NCBI GenBank assembly: GCA_012513245.1
Contig: JAAZCN010000119.1
Coordinates: forward strand, 1-15,474
Length of the DNA stretch: 15,474 nt
DNA from: Synergistaceae bacterium
GTDB taxonomy: Bacteria; Synergistota; Synergistia; Synergistales; Synergistaceae
Reading direction: 5' to 3'
Position numbers and translations under genes: made by a program. Each line of letters opens with the position of its first letter. Position 1 is the stretch's first letter. The notes beneath the pieces are model-generated. The model ran no database searches, had not been told where the DNA came from, and worked only from the letters and a program-made list of their open reading frames with translations. Below, piece after piece: positions 7,299-15,085 of the stretch.

Positions 7299-8543
7299 AT
7301 GATCATAAGGGGGGGGATCCCTCTTTACGGTACGGTCGACGTCCAGGGGGCCAAAAATGCAGCCCTCCCGGTCATGGCTGCATCGATACTTCTGAAGGGA
7401 AAGAGACTGACCCTGAAAAAGGTCCCTGACCTCTATGATATAAATACCATGTCTGACCTGCTCAGACATATAGGTATCACGGTAGAATTTAAAAACAACT
7501 TTATGACAATAGATGTCCCGGAAGAACTCAACTGGGATGCTCCTGCGGAACTGGTGCGAAAAATGAGGGCTTCTTCACTCGTTCTTGGCCCTCTTATAGC
7601 AAGGTGCGGCAAAGCAGTCCTTCCGCTTCCCGGAGGATGTGTTCTGGGCAGCAGACCGATAGATTTTCACCTTAAAGGGCTTAGAAAGATGGGAGCGGAG
7701 ATCGACCTTAACAAAGGTTCTGTTTACGCCAGTGCTGGAAGGCTTAAAGGCGAGAGGGTCACCCTGGATTACCCCTCTGTGGGAGCAACAGAAAACCTTA
7801 TGATGGCAGCTGCTCTTGCTCATGGTGTCACTTATATTGAAAATGCGGCCCTGGAGCCTGAAATAATAAACCTTGCAGACGTATTGAGACTTATGGGGAT
7901 CCCTGTCAAAGGGGACGGCACACCAACGATCAGGATCACCGGTCAGACTGAGGCAGGATCGGCCGAAGCTGAGATAATACCGGACAGGATAGAGGCTGCA
8001 ACTTACCTCATAGCAGGAATAATAACAAAAGGGGCTGTGACTGTCAGAGGCATAGATTCAGGCCTTGTCGACGCCATTCTGCTCAAGCTTGAAGAGGCCG
8101 GGGCAACGATCGAGATCATGCTGGACGAGGTAACAGCCAGATGTACCGACACGCTTAACGGAATACCGGTCAAAACCATGCCTTATCCGGGGTTCCCTAC
8201 CGACACTCAGCCTCAGTTGATGGCAGCTCTCTCACTTGCTTCCGGAACAAGCGTAATACATGAGAGCGTTTTTGATTCAAGACTCCTTCATATAAACGAA
8301 TTCAAAAAAATGGGCGCCAAGATCGAACTACAGGATTCAACAGCAATAGTCACAGGAGTAAGCAAACTTATCGGTACCGAGGTACGCGCATCTAATCTGA
8401 GGGCAGGCGCTGCACTTATACTTATGGGACTGGCGGCCGAAGGCTCAACTACCGTACACGATCTTTACCACGTATGGAGAGGCTATGAGGGACTCGTTGA
8501 GAAACTGAAGTCAATTGGAGCTGACATAGAGCTTATAACCTAG
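7299..8543 (+). CDS. murA: UDP-N-acetylglucosamine 1-carboxyvinyltransferase
   Basis: MurA transfers enolpyruvate from PEP to UDP-GlcNAc, the first committed step of peptidoglycan synthesis. The protein is 414 residues from the ATG at 7299. Visible motifs are QGAKNAALPV with the catalytic Lys (about K19), PLPGGCVLGSRPIDFHLKG with the fosfomycin-target Cys (about C114), and PGFPTDTQPQLMAAL near residue 300. The Cys is present, so there is no sequence sign of intrinsic fosfomycin resistance at this residue. I chose ATG 7299 because TGGAGGA at 7288-7294 sits just upstream; an in-frame TTG at 7284 with GGAG at 7273-7276 would add five residues and cannot be excluded. Like WecA and WecB it draws on the UDP-GlcNAc pool. 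Confidence 0.95.
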   Translation: MIIRGGIPLYGTVDVQGAKNAALPVMAASILLKGKRLTLKKVPDLYDINTMSDLLRHIGITVEFKNNFMTIDVPEELNWDAPAELVRKMRASSLVLGPLIARCGKAVLPLPGGCVLGSRPIDFHLKGLRKMGAEIDLNKGSVYASAGRLKGERVTLDYPSVGATENLMMAAALAHGVTYIENAALEPEIINLADVLRLMGIPVKGDGTPTIRITGQTEAGSAEAEIIPDRIEAATYLIAGIITKGAVTVRGIDSGLVDAILLKLEEAGATIEIMLDEVTARCTDTLNGIPVKTMPYPGFPTDTQPQLMAALSLASGTSVIHESVFDSRLLHINEFKKMGAKIELQDSTAIVTGVSKLIGTEVRASNLRAGAALILMGLAAEGSTTVHDLYHVWRGYEGLVEKLKSIGADIELIT

Positions 8544-8562
8544 CTCTCGAGAGGGCGATAAA

Positions 8563-9420
8563 ATGGAAGAGAGCAACACTCAGCAAATGAAAGAAGAGAG
8601 GCTTAAACAGGTCACGACCTATGCTTTTGTAGGCGCTGCGGGAACCGGCAAGAGCCAGAGGGCTCAGTCTGTAGCATCTATAATTGATGCTGATTACATT
8701 ATCGACGATGGCCTGGTTATCCACAAAGGAAGTATCGTATGCGGCAAAAGCGCAAAATCGGAAAGGAACCAGATCAGCGCCATCAAAAGAGCTCTTTTTG
8801 AATTCGAAGACCATCGTAAGGAAGTCATGGATTTCTTTTCAAATGCAGCACCTTGTACTCTGATGATAATTGCGACATCCGATGACATGATCATTAGGAT
8901 CATCAAAAAACTTAAACTCCCTCTTCCCGAAAAGATGGTAAGGATTGAAGACGTAGCCGCGCCTGAGGAAATAGACAAGGCCAGGAAGGAACGTTTCACT
9001 AAAGGTAAACACGTCATACCTGTCTCTCATGTCCTTGTCAGAAAAAATTTCGCAGGTAAACTTGTCGGCCAGTTGAGGGTATTCTGGAAATCAAAGGACA
9101 ACCACGAAGGAGAGAAAACGATAGTAAGGCCTCCTTTCAGTTTTTACGGAGAAGTACACATTGAGCCACAGGCGATAGAAGATCTTGTTACGTTCATAGC
9201 GGGAAGGACATCACAGGTCGCCAAAGTCCTTGAAGTCAACGTGAGTCCCGAAAACGAAGAAAGCCTTTCAATAACTATAAAAATTGCTGCAAGCATAGGT
9301 GATAAAAATTTCGTCTCTCTCGCTAATCTTATCAAGGAAAGAACAGCTGTCAGCGTGAGGTATTTTACAGGAATCAATGTTAAAAATGTCGATGTCATAA
9401 TTATGGAGGTTCTTATTTGA
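8563..9420 (+). CDS. P-loop NTPase with C-terminal Asp23/Gls24-like domain, function unknown
   Basis: 285 residues in two parts. The N-terminal part starts with a charged stretch, then a Walker A motif GAAGTGKS (24-31) after a beta strand (TYAFV). Two segments follow that look conserved in kind: DADYIIDDGLVIHKG (42-56) and a hydrophobic strand ending in ATSDD (99-108), possibly Walker B or sensor-like. From about 195 to 285 the pattern GEVHIEPQAIEDLVTFIAG, an alternating strand SLSITIKIA, IKERTAVSV and TGINVKNVDVIIMEV resembles the Asp23 alkaline-shock domain in layout. No signal peptide or membrane span is seen. GAGAGGG precedes the ATG. It sits between murA and the uracil-DNA glycosylase, with its stop overlapping the next start. 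I do not recognise a named family for the full protein; a nucleotide-dependent role at the envelope is speculation. Confidence 0.75.
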   Translation: MEESNTQQMKEERLKQVTTYAFVGAAGTGKSQRAQSVASIIDADYIIDDGLVIHKGSIVCGKSAKSERNQISAIKRALFEFEDHRKEVMDFFSNAAPCTLMIIATSDDMIIRIIKKLKLPLPEKMVRIEDVAAPEEIDKARKERFTKGKHVIPVSHVLVRKNFAGKLVGQLRVFWKSKDNHEGEKTIVRPPFSFYGEVHIEPQAIEDLVTFIAGRTSQVAKVLEVNVSPENEESLSITIKIAASIGDKNFVSLANLIKERTAVSVRYFTGINVKNVDVIIMEVLI

Positions 9421-10079
9421 TGGAAGAGATTAAAAAAATCCCTGATCTCTCTGCAGAAGAAAACGATAAAGCACGGAGTGTACTTTGGGAAAAGGCCAAA
9501 GAGAGCGCGCTTTCGTGTAAAACATGCTCTCTTTCTGCAACAAGGACAAATGTGGTCTTCGGTGACGGCAGCGAACGGAGCAAGATCCTGTTCATAGGCG
9601 AAGGTCCCGGAGCTGAAGAAGACGCACAGGGATTGCCCTTTGTCGGAAGAGCAGGGCAGCTTTTGACGCAGATATTTACAGCGGGCGGAATAGACAGAAA
9701 AGATGTCTACATAACCAACATAGTTAAATGCAGGCCGCCTGAAAACAGGGTACCGACTCCGGAGGAAATGATAATTTGCGATCAGCATTTGCAGACACAG
9801 ATAATGCTGATAGATCCGGCACTGATAATTTTACTTGGCAACACACCGACGAGGTGGATATTAAAGACAAACGAAGGCATAACAAAAATAAGGGGCAGAT
9901 GGTTTGAGTGGCGCGGGAAAGCCGTGATGCCTATGTTTCATCCAAGCTATCTTTTGAGGAACGCCTCTTCAAAAGAGGGAAGCCCTAAACACCTTACATG
10001 GATCGATATACAGGAAGTTAAAAGATCATGGGATATAGTCAGGGAGACCGGAAATATTAACCATATAAAATTCGGGTAG
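9420..10079 (+). CDS. Family 4 (Fe-S) uracil-DNA glycosylase
   Basis: 219 residues from the ATG. It removes uracil from DNA to start base-excision repair. The family 4 features are present: Cys ligands for a [4Fe-4S] cluster at C33 and C36 (SCKTC), C104 (VKCRPPENR) and C120; the active-site motif GEGPGAEED (60-68); GLPFVGRAGQLL (71-82); and the uracil/DNA-contact motif HPSYLLRN (174-181). GEGPG distinguishes it from family 5 enzymes. The ATG at 9420 shares one base with the preceding stop; an in-frame TTG at 9417 gives a 4-base overlap and a better spacing (7 bases) to GGAGG at 9405-9409, so the true start is uncertain by one codon. Its placement amid envelope genes looks like operon hitch-hiking rather than a functional link. 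Confidence 0.93.
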   Translation: MEEIKKIPDLSAEENDKARSVLWEKAKESALSCKTCSLSATRTNVVFGDGSERSKILFIGEGPGAEEDAQGLPFVGRAGQLLTQIFTAGGIDRKDVYITNIVKCRPPENRVPTPEEMIICDQHLQTQIMLIDPALIILLGNTPTRWILKTNEGITKIRGRWFEWRGKAVMPMFHPSYLLRNASSKEGSPKHLTWIDIQEVKRSWDIVRETGNINHIKFG

Positions 10080-10085
10080 GCATAT

Positions 10086-10775
10086 ATGAAAGATAAAGTT
10101 TTAAATCACATCGGGATAATAATGGACGGGAATCGTCGCTGGGCAAGAACCAGGGGCCTCCCTGCTATATTGGGGCACAGGGAGGGCGTAAAGGCTGTCG
10201 AAAGGACACTTATCGCAGCAAAAGAACTTGGCGTGCCCTGTGTGTCCCTCTATGCTTTTTCTACAGAAAACTGGAAAAGGCCAAAACCTGAAGTTCTCGG
10301 GCTTATGGGACTGCTCAAATATTACATGAAGTTAAAACTTGATGGACTAAACAGAGAAAACGCAAGGATAAGATTCGCAGGCGACCTCTCGGTGCTTTCC
10401 AAAGATCTTCAGGAAATACTCCTGGATGCCGAGGACAAAACTAAAAACAATGATTCGATGCAGCTCATAGTCTGCCTAAACTACGGTGGAAGGCAGGAGA
10501 TACTCGACGCGGTAAACAGGATGATCGAAAAAGGAGTATCGCTGCCGGTGACAGAAGATGTTTTCCGTCAGTATCTTTATCTCCCTGATGTTCCGGATCC
10601 CGACCTCCTTATAAGAACCAGCGGAGAGCTCAGGATGAGTAATTTCTGGCTATGGCAGGGCAGTTACAGCGAATATTATTTTACAGATAAATACTGGCCC
10701 GACTTTGGCAAGTCGGATCTGGAAGAGGCAATAGCCGATTACTACAGGAGGGAAAGACGCTATGGTAAAGCCTGA
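10086..10775 (+). CDS. uppS: Undecaprenyl (isoprenyl) diphosphate synthase
   Basis: A cis-prenyltransferase of 229 residues that extends farnesyl diphosphate with isopentenyl units to make the C55 carrier lipid precursor. Signature motifs are IIMDGNRRWA (11-20, catalytic D14), GHREG (30-34), SLYAFSTENWKRP (54-66), IRTSGELRMSNFWLWQ (176-191) and YSEYYF with the Mg-binding Glu at about 196. It is slightly shorter than the Escherichia coli enzyme, mainly at the termini, with no key residue missing. The ribosome site before 10086 is weak. Its 3' end overlaps cdsA by 14 bases. It is the link between the MEP genes dxr and ispG downstream and the carrier user wecA upstream. Confidence 0.95.
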   Translation: MKDKVLNHIGIIMDGNRRWARTRGLPAILGHREGVKAVERTLIAAKELGVPCVSLYAFSTENWKRPKPEVLGLMGLLKYYMKLKLDGLNRENARIRFAGDLSVLSKDLQEILLDAEDKTKNNDSMQLIVCLNYGGRQEILDAVNRMIEKGVSLPVTEDVFRQYLYLPDVPDPDLLIRTSGELRMSNFWLWQGSYSEYYFTDKYWPDFGKSDLEEAIADYYRRERRYGKA

Positions 10776-11592
10776 TCATTTTCTGTCATCAATACCTGAT
10801 CTGCCTTTAAGAGCTTTCAGCAGCATATTCATCGTACTTGTAATACTTGGTGGAATAATCAAAGGAGGACATGTCTGGAATGCGGTCGTCTTTATTGTGG
10901 CAATGATCTCCTTATGGGAGTTCTACAAACTGCTGTCCACAAAGCACGATATTTCACCATGGCTTATTATGCTATCCGGTGCCTTCATCCTTATTGGAGC
11001 TTCTTCTGATATGAGCCTCTCGGCAATACTCTGTTCTATTTCATCTATCGTCTTTGTGGCACTTTTTCTTGAAATCATTCGCCGCCAGGTAAGCGCTGAG
11101 AGTTTTGCGCTTGAAAACATGGGGGCAACAATAGTAGGGATAGCCTATGTTATCCTACCGTGGTCTTTTATGATACTTATACGCTCAAGGGAGCTGGGAT
11201 CACTCTTTCTGATAACCCTCTTTTTTTGCACATGGAGCTGCGACGTAGCCGCATATATTGTGGGAAGCCGCCTCGGAAGAAATCTTCTGTGTAAAAATAT
11301 CAGCCCCAATAAAACATGGGAGGGATTTTTTGGCGGAGCTGCCGCCAGCCTATTATGCGGAGGGTCGCTGGCTCTGATATTCTCTTTTCCCCCTCTTCCA
11401 CTTTTACTGATGGGACTGCTCTGCGGAGTTGCCGGACAGCTTGGCGACCTTGGAGAATCAGTGCTTAAAAGGGAAGCCGGAGTCAAAGACACCGGCTCCA
11501 TGATACCGGGACACGGCGGTCTCCTTGACAGGTTCGACAGCATCCTCGTGAACGGAACACTGGCCTTCGTGATATTTGAGCTGATAGGTTGA
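10762..11592 (+). CDS. cdsA: Phosphatidate cytidylyltransferase (CDP-diacylglycerol synthase)
   Basis: 276-residue integral membrane enzyme converting phosphatidic acid and CTP to CDP-diacylglycerol, the branch point for bacterial phospholipids. About eight hydrophobic segments are visible. The conserved cytoplasmic motif SPNKTWEGFFGG is followed by GQLGDLGESVLKR and the family signature KDTGSMIPGHGGLLDRFD at about residues 240-257, which holds the metal- and CTP-binding Asp residues. The ATG at 10762 lies inside uppS and has AGGAGGGA at 10746-10753, so the two genes are likely translationally coupled. The uppS-cdsA-dxr-rseP order is common in bacteria. Confidence 0.95.
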   Translation: MVKPDHFLSSIPDLPLRAFSSIFIVLVILGGIIKGGHVWNAVVFIVAMISLWEFYKLLSTKHDISPWLIMLSGAFILIGASSDMSLSAILCSISSIVFVALFLEIIRRQVSAESFALENMGATIVGIAYVILPWSFMILIRSRELGSLFLITLFFCTWSCDVAAYIVGSRLGRNLLCKNISPNKTWEGFFGGAAASLLCGGSLALIFSFPPLPLLLMGLLCGVAGQLGDLGESVLKREAGVKDTGSMIPGHGGLLDRFDSILVNGTLAFVIFELIG

Positions 11593-11596
11593 TAGG

Positions 11597-12766
11597 GTGA
11601 GTGCTTTTCCTAAGATCAGATTAGCAATAATAGGTGCTACCGGAAGTGTAGGCGGGGCAGTTTTAGACATTTGCAAAAGGTTTCCTGAGCGCTTTGAGGT
11701 TGTTGCTTTGGCTGCCCAGAGCAATCAAGGAAAACTTTTGGAACTGGCTTCTGTCCATAACGCAAAAAAACTTTGCCTGACCGCACCCATTTCAGGTACT
11801 TTTAAAGAAAATGGTTACAGATGCGTCACCGGCACAGATGCTCTTTGCGAAATAGCATCAGATACCGATGTTGATCATGTTGTATTCGCGTCATCGGGCG
11901 TCTCAGCCATAAAAGCACTCCAGACTGCTCTTAAAGAGGACAAAGACGTGTCACTGGCAAACAAGGAAAGCATAGTCGTTGCCGGCCCCTGGGTCATGCC
12001 ACTCGTAAAACGGAAAGATCAAATGAGACCGGTAGACAGCGAACACAGTGCCATTTGGCAGTGCCTCAGGGAAGATCACAGGCGGGAGATCGCAAAGATC
12101 TGGCTGACGGCTTCGGGTGGTCCTTTCAGAGATCACACAAAAGAAATGCTTGAAAGGGTCACGCCTAAAGAGACTCTATCGCATCCTGTCTGGAAAATGG
12201 GACCAAAGATAACTGTAGACAGCGCGACTTTGATGAATAAAGGAATAGAATGTATTGAAGCAATGCAGCTCTTCGACCTTCCGGCCAACAAAGTCAGTGC
12301 GCTTATCCATCCAAAGTCACAGGTACACGGTGCCGTCCTTTTCATCGACGGTACAATGAAGATGCTCATCTCAGAACCGGACATGCGCCTTCCTGCAGCG
12401 GCAGCGCTCGCCTGGCCTGACAGACTGGACCTTGTCTCTTCAGGGTTTGATTTCATAAAACCCGAAAAATGGGATCTGCAGTTTAGGGAAATTGACGGTT
12501 CCCTTTTCCCCTGTTTTAGTATAGCCTTCAAGGCAGGCGAGATGGGAGGAGCATATCCTGCCCTCCTTGTGGGAGCTGACGAAACCGCTGTACAGGCTTT
12601 TTTGGACGGCATCATTCCGTTCACGGCAATTTCACAGGTAATAGAGGAGACACTTGCCAAATCGACTTCAGCTTCTCCCGGAACTCTTGATGAAGCTATA
12701 GAATTAGTAAGCACAGGCGAGAGGATCGCAAAGGAACTGTGTAAAAACTGGAGGCATCACTTTTGA
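11597..12766 (+). CDS. dxr: 1-deoxy-D-xylulose-5-phosphate reductoisomerase
   Basis: 389 residues. Dxr rearranges and reduces DXP to MEP with NADPH, the committed step of the MEP isoprenoid pathway and the fosmidomycin target. The NADPH motif GATGSVG is at 13-19. Other landmarks are LANKESIV (120-127), metal-site D147 and E149 in PVDSEHSAIW, TASGGPFRD (171-179), HPVWKMGPKITVDSATLMNKGIE (starting at 196, with N214, K215 and E218) and IHPKSQVHG (237-245). The start is GTG at 11597, four bases after the cdsA stop, with only a weak AGG-type ribosome site, so translation may depend on coupling. Its TGA stop overlaps the TTG start of rseP by four bases. Confidence 0.95.
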   Translation: MSAFPKIRLAIIGATGSVGGAVLDICKRFPERFEVVALAAQSNQGKLLELASVHNAKKLCLTAPISGTFKENGYRCVTGTDALCEIASDTDVDHVVFASSGVSAIKALQTALKEDKDVSLANKESIVVAGPWVMPLVKRKDQMRPVDSEHSAIWQCLREDHRREIAKIWLTASGGPFRDHTKEMLERVTPKETLSHPVWKMGPKITVDSATLMNKGIECIEAMQLFDLPANKVSALIHPKSQVHGAVLFIDGTMKMLISEPDMRLPAAAALAWPDRLDLVSSGFDFIKPEKWDLQFREIDGSLFPCFSIAFKAGEMGGAYPALLVGADETAVQAFLDGIIPFTAISQVIEETLAKSTSASPGTLDEAIELVSTGERIAKELCKNWRHHF

Positions 12767-13809
12767 TAAGCATGATCTCTTTTCTCATAGTAATTTCAAT
12801 TTGCGTAATATCGCACGAGGGTGGCCACTATCTCTCTGCACGTTGGAGAAATGTCCTGATACATGAGTTTTCATTCGGTATGGGACCTGCCATATGGAGC
12901 AGACAAAAGGGTGAGACCCTCTGGTCACTTAGAGCTTTCCCTATAGGCGGATTCGTCAGACTTGAGGGAGAGGACGCATCAGACCAAGTTCCTAAGCCGG
13001 AAGGTTATGACCCTACGCGTTCGCTTTCTTCAAAAAAACCTTGGGAAAGACTGCTTGTATTGGCTTCAGGAGCCGCGGTCAACCTGATATTGGCATGGCT
13101 CCTTACTGCGGCTCTGCTCGCAGGCAATGGCGTCATGGACCTTGAAAGACCGCTGGTAGGGAAAATAATGGAAGGAACACCTGCCTTTTCTGCCGGAATG
13201 GAGTCAGGAGACGTTATCAAATCAATAAATGGAAAAGAACTCAGTAAATGGGCGGACATAAGAGATACTATTCAAAATAAAGATATCGCAAGCGATCGCT
13301 TCCAAGTTACCGTGAAGAGGGGAGAAGAGATCCTGGGTCTCGATATCAATATACCCATTGACCCCGCACACGGAGGACGACTGCTCGGAGTACAGCCCGG
13401 AAGGATAACTTATCCCGTTCACATCGCGCTTCAAAAAAGCCTGGGATATTCGTGGAACATGAGTGTTGAGATACTCAGAGGCCTCTGGATGGTACTCACC
13501 AGACAGGTCCAGTCAGACGTTGTTGGTCCCGTAGGCATAGCTGTAATGGCAGGCGATGCATTTAAACAGGGGATATGGTCTTTCATAGCTTTCCTAGGCG
13601 TGATCAACCTTCATCTTGGTCTTCTAAACCTTCTGCCCTTCCCCGCCCTCGACGGAGGAAGGATCATCTTCATAATTTCGGAAATGATCACAGGAAAAAA
13701 GGTACCTGAAAAATGGGAGTCCCTTATCCATTACGGAGGATTTATAATCCTTATCTCCCTTATAATCCTTGTCACAGGAAAAGATATCATCAGGCTATTT
13801 ATTAAATAA
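12763..13809 (+). CDS. rseP: RIP metalloprotease (site-2 protease)
   Basis: 348-residue intramembrane zinc protease that cleaves anti-sigma factors and remnant signal peptides within the inner membrane. The zinc motif HEGGH is at 18-22 in the first membrane helix, and the third ligand motif LLPFPALDGG is near residues 288-297. A single PDZ domain lies between (about 120-205), starting near LVGKIMEGTPAFSAGM and including SGDVIKSINGKEL. One PDZ domain, as in Bacillus RasP, contrasts with two in Escherichia coli. The start is TTG at 12763, chosen because GGAGG at 12750-12754 is 8 bases away, whereas the ATG at 12772 is 17 bases away. No anti-sigma gene is in the window, so its substrate is unknown. 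Confidence 0.94.
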   Translation: MISMISFLIVISICVISHEGGHYLSARWRNVLIHEFSFGMGPAIWSRQKGETLWSLRAFPIGGFVRLEGEDASDQVPKPEGYDPTRSLSSKKPWERLLVLASGAAVNLILAWLLTAALLAGNGVMDLERPLVGKIMEGTPAFSAGMESGDVIKSINGKELSKWADIRDTIQNKDIASDRFQVTVKRGEEILGLDINIPIDPAHGGRLLGVQPGRITYPVHIALQKSLGYSWNMSVEILRGLWMVLTRQVQSDVVGPVGIAVMAGDAFKQGIWSFIAFLGVINLHLGLLNLLPFPALDGGRIIFIISEMITGKKVPEKWESLIHYGGFIILISLIILVTGKDIIRLFIK

Positions 13810-13826
13810 TCGGGCAGGCGGTAATA

Positions 13827-14873
13827 ATGGGCAGCAGAAAAATAGTTGATATAAAAGGTCTTACAATAGGCGGCAGTTCACCTGTGCGTGTCGAAAGCAT
13901 GATAAAAACTCCTTTGTCCGACCTCGAAGAGTGTGCAGCGGAGTGCACAGCTCTTGCGAAGGAAGGATGCGAACTTATAAGAGTATCACTGCCTGATCTT
14001 GCTTTAACAGAAAACATGAAAATACTCAATTCAAGATCACCTGTTCCCATAATGGCAGACATCCATTTCAACCATAAACTTGCAATTGCGGCATTGGAAT
14101 CAGGCTGTGCATCGATCCGAATAAACCCGGGAAATATGAGTGACAGGAAGGGTACAGAAGATGTCATCAGGCTCGCCCAAAGTTTAAACGCTGTTATACG
14201 CATAGGGGCAAACGGTGGCTCAATAAACAAAGCACAGCTGGAACATACAAAGGGCGACAGGGCAGCGGCGCTTGCCTGTGCAGTTGAAGAACAGATCAAC
14301 ATCCTGAAGGAATGCTCTTTTGAGAATATCATCATCTCAGCAAAATCCAGCTCAGTTACAGAAACCGTAAGAGCAAACTCTCTTCTTTCACAAAAATATC
14401 CATACCCCGTTCATATAGGAATAACAGAGGCAGGCTTCGGCACTGCCGGCATCATAAAGGGAGCTGCAGGAATTTCTGTAATGCTTGCCCAGGGAATAGG
14501 GGACACGATCCGAGTAAGCCTGACCGGTCCCTCCATTGAAGAAGTCAGAGTGGGCTACCATATCCTTGGCTCCCTGGAAATAAGGAGACACGGTTACAAT
14601 CTGATAAGCTGCCCTACATGCGGACGTAAAAGAATTGACGTTGCAAAGCTTGTAAAAGAAGTGACCTCCCTTTTGCCTGAAAACATAAAGGACGGAACGA
14701 CAATAGCGGTCATGGGCTGCGAGGTGAACGGACCAAGAGAGGCCGCCTGTGCTGATCTTGGCATTGCCGGCACTCCTGATGGCTTTGTGCTTTTCCGCAA
14801 AGGAAAAGCTGTGTGCAACGATACTGCTGAAAATCTAAAAAAGCGCCTTCTCGAAGAGATCGCCCATCTTTGA
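13827..14873 (+). CDS. ispG: 4-hydroxy-3-methylbut-2-en-1-yl diphosphate synthase
   Basis: 348 residues. This [4Fe-4S] enzyme converts MEcPP to HMBPP, the penultimate MEP-pathway step. The cluster ligands are C262 and C265 (SCPTCGR) and C298 (MGCEVNGPREA), with the conserved active-site Glu at 305. MADIHFNHKLA (76-86), RINPGN (98-103) and GITEAG (198-203) mark the TIM-barrel half. Several normally strict positions differ: PVRVESMIKT at 19-28 where most members have VQSMTNT, GANGGS (127-132) where GVNAGS is usual, and NGPREA where NGPGEA is usual. The ligands themselves are intact, so activity is expected. It starts 17 bases after rseP with a poor ribosome site and is the last gene of the long + strand run. 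Confidence 0.93.
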   Translation: MGSRKIVDIKGLTIGGSSPVRVESMIKTPLSDLEECAAECTALAKEGCELIRVSLPDLALTENMKILNSRSPVPIMADIHFNHKLAIAALESGCASIRINPGNMSDRKGTEDVIRLAQSLNAVIRIGANGGSINKAQLEHTKGDRAAALACAVEEQINILKECSFENIIISAKSSSVTETVRANSLLSQKYPYPVHIGITEAGFGTAGIIKGAAGISVMLAQGIGDTIRVSLTGPSIEEVRVGYHILGSLEIRRHGYNLISCPTCGRKRIDVAKLVKEVTSLLPENIKDGTTIAVMGCEVNGPREAACADLGIAGTPDGFVLFRKGKAVCNDTAENLKKRLLEEIAHL

Positions 14874-14943
14874 TCGGATCCTCCCAAAAAATTTTTATCT
14901 TAAGAATTTGAACTTCTTTAGACTTTAAGTTGATTTTTGTTTG

Positions 14944-14952
14944 TGTTATAAT
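14944..14952 (+). promoter_or_regulatory. Extended -10 promoter for arcA
   Basis: TGTTATAAT is a perfect extended -10 element (TG, one base, TATAAT). The -35 position at 17-base spacing reads TTTAAG (14924-14929), a weak match, which extended -10 promoters tolerate. Transcription would begin near 14959 and give an unusually long leader of about 127 bases before arcA. Confidence 0.6.
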
Positions 14953-15030
14953 TTTTTAGGAGGCTACCTTTTACTCAGCCTTTCATCTTTTGCGCCATAA
15001 ATTAACCCATAACCCTGTTATTACTACTTT

Positions 15031-15054
15031 TTTTAAGTTAAGCTTTGCTTAAAA
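15031..15054 (+). promoter_or_regulatory. Possible alternative hairpins in the arcA leader
   Basis: TTTTAAG (15031-15037) can pair with CTTAAAA (15048-15054), or TTAAGC (15038-15043) can pair with GCTTAA (15047-15052) around a TTT loop. The two pairings share bases and exclude each other. Both are A-T rich and weak. A regulatory role is speculative, and the region matches no riboswitch I recognise. Confidence 0.25.
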
Positions 15055-15085
15055 CTATTTTTAAAATTTACTGGGGGGTGTAATT

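Larger units (their letters stand above)
14874..15085 (+). other. AT-rich intergenic region between ispG and arcA
   Basis: 212 bases without a gene. It contains an A6T5 tract (14886-14896) that may bend DNA, a weak AAGAA/TTCTT inverted pair near 14903-14919, and a consensus extended -10 element (14944-14952). It also has an AGGAGG with no start codon after it (14958-14963), a tandem TAACCCA/TAACCCT pair (15003-15016), and two mutually exclusive hairpins at 15031-15054. No convincing intrinsic terminator for ispG was found, because no GC-rich stem is followed by a T-run. Confidence 0.6.

Noticed and set aside
14886..14925. Intrinsic terminator after ispG
   Set aside because: Only weak A-T pairings (A6T5, AAGAA/TTCTT) exist and no GC-rich stem is followed by a T-run.
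14930..14943. FNR/Crp-type site in front of arcA (TTGAT half-site)
   Set aside because: The second half reads GTTTG instead of ATCAA, and its centre would be near -22, unsuitable for activation.
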